Shown here piece after piece: positions 61,501-64,000 of a stretch of DNA of 64,000 nucleotides (positions within the stretch are counted from its first letter, which is position 1; each line of letters begins with the position of its first letter). The notes under the pieces were generated by a model, which had not been told where the DNA came from, made no database searches, and worked only from the letters and a program-made list of their open reading frames with translations. The stretch comes from Larus michahellis (lineage: Eukaryota > Chordata > Aves > Charadriiformes > Laridae), in contig NC_133911.1 of assembly GCF_964199755.1 (NCBI RefSeq), positions 3,065,001 to 3,129,000 of the forward strand. Direction: 5' to 3'. Made by a program: the position numbers and the translations under genes.

Positions 61501-62392
61501 TGGAACCTAAAGCAGCTGCTCCAGCACTTCCAATGATAGTAGCAGCTCCCGCAGCAACCAGAGGGGCAGCAAGACCCCCCGTCAAGCCTGAAGATGCAAC
61601 AAGTGAGATCACCAGTCTGTTATCACTTACAAAAACCAGGCAGTCATTTCCCTGGGCTGTGCGAGTACTGCTAATGCTGCTGAAAGAGTACAAAATGATG
61701 GTCTTTCTTGCATCACCAATAAAGGGGCTTTTTGAGACCCTCCCCAGGCCCTGAATCTCTGCACAGATTCTTTGACCACTAAAAATTAAGAATAATTTAA
61801 AAGTCAAAGGAAGAATGTGTGGTAGACGGGGGTGAGCTATGCCCTATTTGCTTAGGAAACCTTGATCTAGTCTCACGCTATTCTGAATTTAGAGGTGAAG
61901 ATCTGATCCTCTTATAACACAGAACCCAGAGCAGAAGAGGAGAAAACATTTTTAAGGGTGACAGCTTCAGTTCGCTATTTCCTCCAGCCACACTGGAATA
62001 ACTTTTCCAGGTACTTCTTTCAGTTTTATTTTCATGTGGCTGAAACTTTTCTTGGATTTGAGGTTCCTTTTGTTGGGTTTTATCTTTTGCTTGGGGTGGT
62101 TTTTTGGTATCTGAAGTGACATACTACCTACAGCCTGGCAAAGAAAAGCAGTGAACACTTTAGAATTAGAGGTTGGGCTAAAAGGTATGATGGCTTCTGT
62201 TGCTGAATGTGTAATTCAGACAGCCGCTCCTCTGCCCCTAGTACCATGCCTGCAATTGAGGAGCACGTCTCCCAAATGCCTAGGGCAGCCTCACCGATCA
62301 CTGTTCCGCCCCCAACAGTTGCCAGACCGATCAGCAGGTATCTCTTCAGCTTTCTTCTTCTTTCTTTCTTTTTTCTTGATACTTCTGCAGTT
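37168..62392 (-). CDS. TMCO4: TMCO4, DUF726 membrane protein, 9 coding exons (5' part missing)
   Basis: On the minus strand the exons are 62392-62295, 61587-61444, 60926-60807, 58762-58598, 58046-57910, 56459-56375, 53213-53096, 50228-50111 and 37500-37168. All have GT-AG introns and compatible phases, giving 438 C-terminal residues; about 190 N-terminal residues of the human protein are not accounted for and lie right of 62392. The family (DUF726) has a lysine-rich coiled stretch (SRKKKERRRKLKRYLL), a Gly/Ala-rich pair of membrane segments (GLATVGGGTVIG to FGAAGAGLTG), and an alpha/beta-hydrolase-like part with a GFSLGAR nucleophile elbow, LLGAPVEGEAKYW, and a NGHLDYM block with a possible catalytic His. 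Enzyme activity and substrate are not established. The gene is intact where visible. It faces HTR6, as in human. Confidence 0.95.
37501..50110 (-). other. TMCO4: TMCO4 last intron (12.6 kb)
   Basis: A large phase-0 intron (donor TCTGTA|GTAAGT). It contains the solo LTR at 38819-39438. Otherwise it is mostly unique AT-rich sequence; the chance ORFs in it (for example 39945-40616 minus, 41733-42161 plus) have no domain I recognise. I see no additional exon. Confidence 0.7.
38819..39438 (-). mobile_element. Solo LTR of an endogenous retrovirus (ERV)
   Basis: A 620-bp element with TG...CA termini: the left end 'tgttccggtttgag' and right end 'ctcaaaccaggaca' are inverted matches at 12 of 14 bases. 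Flanks 'cagcg' and 'caggg' may be a worn 5-bp target duplication. Read on the minus strand it has a TATA-like 'ctttatatg' near 39165 and an AATAAA at 38846-38851 near its 3' end, the order expected of an LTR. Phrases such as 'caacagggttatttcatacc' and 'aggtggggagggg' resemble LTRs common in neoavian genomes. There is no internal gag/pol or second LTR nearby, so it appears to be a solo LTR in the same orientation as TMCO4. Confidence 0.75.
50111..50228 (-). CDS. TMCO4: TMCO4 exon encoding GDWLLGFVYRTSSV
   Basis: It is 118 nt, with acceptor 'tctgctcctag' and donor TCTGTA|GTAAGT. It encodes GDWLLGFVYRTSSVQINVAG to MDLSSV. The block is highly conserved in TMCO4. Confidence 0.93.
50229..53095 (-). 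other. TMCO4: TMCO4 intron
   Basis: This 2.9 kb intron contains an 'agctccttggagtgctcctg' plus 'ggtactgtataaatac' phrase (about 50645-50690) and 'gggcccagatctgatcttgc' (about 51103), both reminiscent of old amniote repeats. Nothing coding is seen. Confidence 0.65.
53096..53213 (-). CDS. TMCO4: TMCO4 exon encoding QGIIEDVVLLGAPVEGEA
   Basis: It is 118 nt, entered in phase 1 and left in phase 2 (TGCAG|GTCTGT). It carries the SQGIIEDVVLLGAPVEG block and SGRIINGYC. The Asp of IIED is a candidate for the acidic member of a hydrolase triad; this is inference from the fold. Confidence 0.93.
53214..56374 (-). other. TMCO4: TMCO4 intron
   Basis: A 3.2 kb AT-rich intron containing a palindromic repeat relic at about 55450-55520. 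No further exon is recognisable. Confidence 0.65.
55450..55520. mobile_element. Palindromic repeat relic
   Basis: 'gggccagattaggatctggg' followed by 'ttcagtgtaactccattaga' resembles the left half of the same old amniote inverted-repeat element suggested at 16382-16480. The right half is eroded. Confidence 0.35.
56375..56459 (-). CDS. TMCO4: TMCO4 exon with GFSLG nucleophile elbow
   Basis: It is 85 nt encoding GKRPVTLIGFSLGARVIYFC LQEMAQEK (28 residues, then one base of Asp). GFSLG is the G-x-S-x-G elbow of alpha/beta hydrolases. Acceptor 'cttccttag', donor AAAAG|GTAAAG. Confidence 0.93.
56460..57909 (-). other. TMCO4: TMCO4 intron
   Basis: A 1.45 kb intron, AT-rich, with no exon or repeat that I recognise. 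Confidence 0.7.
57910..58046 (-). CDS. TMCO4: TMCO4 exon encoding ALTWPASLL..VGKHLAHIL
   Basis: It is 137 nt encoding IVTALTWPASLLTVASVIDN, PWGVCLHRSAEVGKHLAHIL and LSRRQ. It begins inside a Gly codon (phase 1) and ends in phase 0 at CAG|GTAATC. Very strongly conserved with the mammalian protein. Confidence 0.94.
58047..58597 (-). other. TMCO4: TMCO4 intron
   Basis: A 551-nt intron (donor TATCAG|GTAAGA, acceptor 'tgcgttgcag'). Nothing else is seen in it. Confidence 0.75.
58598..58762 (-). CDS. TMCO4: TMCO4 exon encoding SEQYCLAWESKYLMELGNAL
   Basis: It is 165 nt, with SFTAPWSSMLQSSEQYCLAW, then SKYLMELGNALDSLLNGFVN and MMAQEALKFTVLSG. Acceptor 'cctttctcag'; phases 1 in and 1 out. Confidence 0.94.
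58763..60806 (-). other. TMCO4: TMCO4 intron
   Basis: A 2.0 kb AT-rich intron with no exon I recognise. Confidence 0.7.
60807..60926 (-). CDS. TMCO4: TMCO4 exon encoding YKMKKRVGAIEEFEFLPL
   Basis: It is 120 nt encoding YKMKKRVGAIEEFEFLPLTE, GKQLHITIAITGWLCTGKY. It follows the second membrane segment and starts the soluble hydrolase-like domain. Acceptor 'gctgtgtgtag', donor TATG|GTAAGA, phase 1 on both sides. Confidence 0.94.
60927..61443 (-). other. TMCO4: TMCO4 intron
   Basis: A 517-nt intron with donor ACTG|GTAAGA and acceptor 'gctgtgtgtag'. No other feature is seen. Confidence 0.75.
61444..61587 (-). CDS. TMCO4: TMCO4 exon, Gly/Ala-rich membrane segments
   Basis: It is 144 nt encoding LTGGLAAPLVAAGAATIIGS, AGAAALGSTAGIAVMASLFG and AAGAGLT: a nearly continuous hydrophobic glycine/alanine stretch. 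Together with the previous exon it forms the membrane hairpin of TMCO4. Acceptor 'tgcatcttcag'. Confidence 0.95.
61588..62294 (-). other. TMCO4: TMCO4 intron
   Basis: A 707-nt intron, donor GATCG|GTGAGG. Nothing further is seen. Confidence 0.75.
62295..62392 (-). CDS. TMCO4: TMCO4 exon, basic coil plus first membrane segment
   Basis: It is 98 nt encoding TAEVSRKKKERRRKLKRYLL, IGLATVGGGTVI and one base of Gly. Two AGs lie at the acceptor: CCCCCCAG before 62392, directly after the pyrimidine tract and preferred, and CTGCAG eight bases later (start 62384). The two choices give different phases at the 5' side, which decides what upstream exon can join. Confidence 0.88.
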
Positions 62393-62626
62393 CTGGGGGG
62401 AGGTGGAAAGAAGCACAGAAACTGATGAAAAAGCTTGACAGATAACAGTGCTGCATCAGAATGTGCTTTTATTCTCCTCAGTTTAATTTCTCTACGGGGA
62501 ACAGTAAAAAGTAACATGCAGGTGCGGACTGTGACAACACACTCAGATTTATGAGCATGGACATAAACCCACAGATTTAAATGGAAACGATTTAATTGCT
62601 GACAAAAGCCAACAGATGTTACTTAC
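62393..62626 (-). other. TMCO4: TMCO4 intron (if the microexon is real)
   Basis: A 234-nt stretch with GTAAGT at its 5' end and a long pyrimidine tract before the AG at 62393-62394. No other feature is seen. Confidence 0.4.
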
Positions 62627-62654
62627 TTGGAAACCCTTCCTAATAGGGCTGAAG
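62627..62654 (-). CDS. TMCO4: Candidate 28-nt TMCO4 microexon
   Basis: On the minus strand a long T-rich tract ending 'tttttttttacaag' precedes 28 nt that end in TTCCAA|GTAAGT, a near-ideal donor. In the phase needed by the exon at 62392 it reads SALLGRVSK, continuing TAEVSRKKK. The splice sites are strong, but the peptide does not resemble the mammalian acidic coil expected here (rich in Glu and Leu), so it may be an alternative or non-conserved exon, or chance. Confidence 0.35.
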
Positions 62655-63929
62655 CTTGTAAAAAAAAAAGAAACAAAAAGTCAAAAGTATTTCAATAACT
62701 TTATACTGCCTATGTGTCCTAAAAAAACACAAGAAAGCTAAGTGGAAACAGGAAAAAGTGTTTGAAACAAAAGGCAACGGGGGTACTTTGTGCTAACAAA
62801 GAGATGGAATTAAACTATTTTCCAACAGCAGTGTTTATATTGAGCCGCCTTCTAATTGCACGTCATGATATAATAATATAATATGTATTTAACAGTCATT
62901 AGTTCATTTGTCTGTGTGCATTTAAGTTACATGTCAACAAGCTTATCAGAAAAAGGTGAATAAACCTAAAAGGGACAAATATAACTTATTAGGCACGACT
63001 TTTGGGTTCTCTCCGCTGTCTTTGGTTTCTCTCTGACAAGAAATACTTCCTACTTCAGAGGAAAGTGCGAGAAACGGAAGATACTGGAATAAATTGTTTA
63101 CAGAGGAAGGTTCCTTCTAGCCTGCTTACGCAGCAGTTAATCTGGGCCTTGAAACATGAGAATTTATCTTGCTTCCAAACTTGGATATTTTCCCTCTTAA
63201 TCCTAGCCTAATTGTGGATTTTCATTATCCATATAATTGCCTAATCCTTCCTGGAATCCCCTAAGTGCACTGTAATTTTGATAAAGACAATTTTAGATGA
63301 GTCCCAAACAATATGCAGCTTTGTAAAACACAGCAGGAGGAGAATGAAGCACAGTGGGCGAAATCCCTGCGTCGCTGAAGCCAATGGCAGAACTCCCACT
63401 GACTTGCATGGCACGGAGGCTTTGTCTCCACAGAGATCCTCAGAAAAAACATCGTGTATTACCTTCTGCAGCTGCAAACATAACTGGTTGCAGAGAACAA
63501 CAGTGCAGCCTGCCACGGCTACCTCTTCAGCAAGTGCTGTACGACCAGGTTCACTTTCTACAACACCATGGTTGAAGCGGTATTCGGATGGGCCCTAGTT
63601 TGTGCCTGCAGTCACCAATCTGAATGAGATTGCTTGGCATTGGAAAAAATTGCTCCTGGCGTTCTTTAAACAAGTGCTGCAGTGTAACTGTTAATACTTA
63701 AGTGGGCAATATCTAGCAATTTCTGTTCTACATAGCGGTTCATCAGCTTTTATAGTCAATGTACTGTTGTCTCAGGCTGAAAATAATGACGCAGAGAGAG
63801 CTGAAATATGGCTAACCTGGCTTTAGTTGCAATAATGAGCAATTTGACTTATGTGGGTAGAAAGATAGTTTGCAGGTAAAGCCTGCCTGAAGATGCAGTA
63901 AGTAAAACTACTGTCATGAGAACTTTTAC
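62655..63929 (-). other. TMCO4: TMCO4 5' intronic region
   Basis: AT-rich DNA with a palindromic repeat relic at 63355-63425. I could not find the acidic coiled-coil exon that precedes SRKKK in the mammalian protein. Confidence 0.5.
63355..63425. mobile_element. Palindromic amniote repeat relic
   Basis: 'gggcgaaatccctgcgtcgc' then 'tgaagccaatggcagaactc' and 'ccactgacttgcatgg' follow the common amniote pattern of a near-palindromic element (gaaatcctg..gaagtcaatgg..actcccattgacttcaatgg). About 70 bases are recognisable. Confidence 0.45.
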
Positions 63930-64000
63930 CTGTCATTGCTTTCCTTCCGTAGCTGCTAGCAACTGCTTTTGACAGTTGCTTTCCTAATAGCTTCTGCATT
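63930..64000 (-). CDS. TMCO4: Candidate TMCO4 exon cut by window end
   Basis: The minus strand reads an open frame from the window edge (including MQKLLGKQLSKAVASSYGRK, AMT) to a donor ATGACAG|GTAAAAG, phase 1. That phase would fit the candidate microexon (a G plus CT gives Ala). I do not recognise the peptide as a TMCO4 block, and an open frame this short is common by chance. Confidence 0.25.

Noticed and set aside
1-64000. tRNA, rRNA, CRISPR or operon-like structures
   Set aside because: No tRNA arm-like blocks, rRNA words, spaced repeats or prokaryotic gene packing were seen; the window is eukaryotic.

Overview
The window is nuclear DNA of an amniote, most likely a bird. It holds three multi-exon, spliced vertebrate genes, a CR1-type LINE relic (about 490-640), a solo LTR of a kind found in birds (38819-39438), several eroded MIR-like or palindromic relics, and very GC-rich, short-intron genes as on avian microchromosomes. 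The gene order NBL1 (+), HTR6 (+), TMCO4 (-) matches human 1p36.13. No MICOS10 exon, the gene that precedes NBL1 in human, could be recognised. Identification rests on reading protein families by eye; no search was run.

Layout. 1-12780: non-coding flank with repeat relics and no convincing exon. 12780-13440: a CpG-island promoter with a non-coding first exon of NBL1 (donor after 13399), built from mirrored CCCT and GGGA tracts and three copies of a CCCGGCACCGGG-containing unit. 13400-23355: a 10 kb first intron. 23356-26110: the three coding exons and 3'UTR of NBL1 (DAN, a secreted cystine-knot BMP antagonist of 178 aa). 26110-30670: spacer with an (AGG)n tract, an 18-bp-period minisatellite (29920-30362) and the HTR6 leader. 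30671-33825: HTR6, an intact three-exon Gs-type serotonin receptor of 434 aa. 33826-37167: convergent spacer. 37168-64000: TMCO4 on the minus strand. Nine coding exons with matching phases give its C-terminal 438 residues; the N-terminus lies beyond the right edge, perhaps through a 28-nt microexon (62627-62654) and an exon cut by the window end (63930-64000).

The genes do not form a pathway: they encode an extracellular BMP antagonist, a neuronal GPCR and a DUF726 membrane hydrolase-like protein kept together by ancient synteny. The points most worth checking are the two overlapping upstream ATGs of NBL1 (one gives a 16-aa extension, the other an uORF ending on the main start), the HTR6 leader (minisatellite, candidate 72-nt mini-intron, 13-codon uORF), the TMCO4 microexon, and the sense-oriented solo LTR in the last TMCO4 intron. 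I found no evidence of a wholly new biological system.
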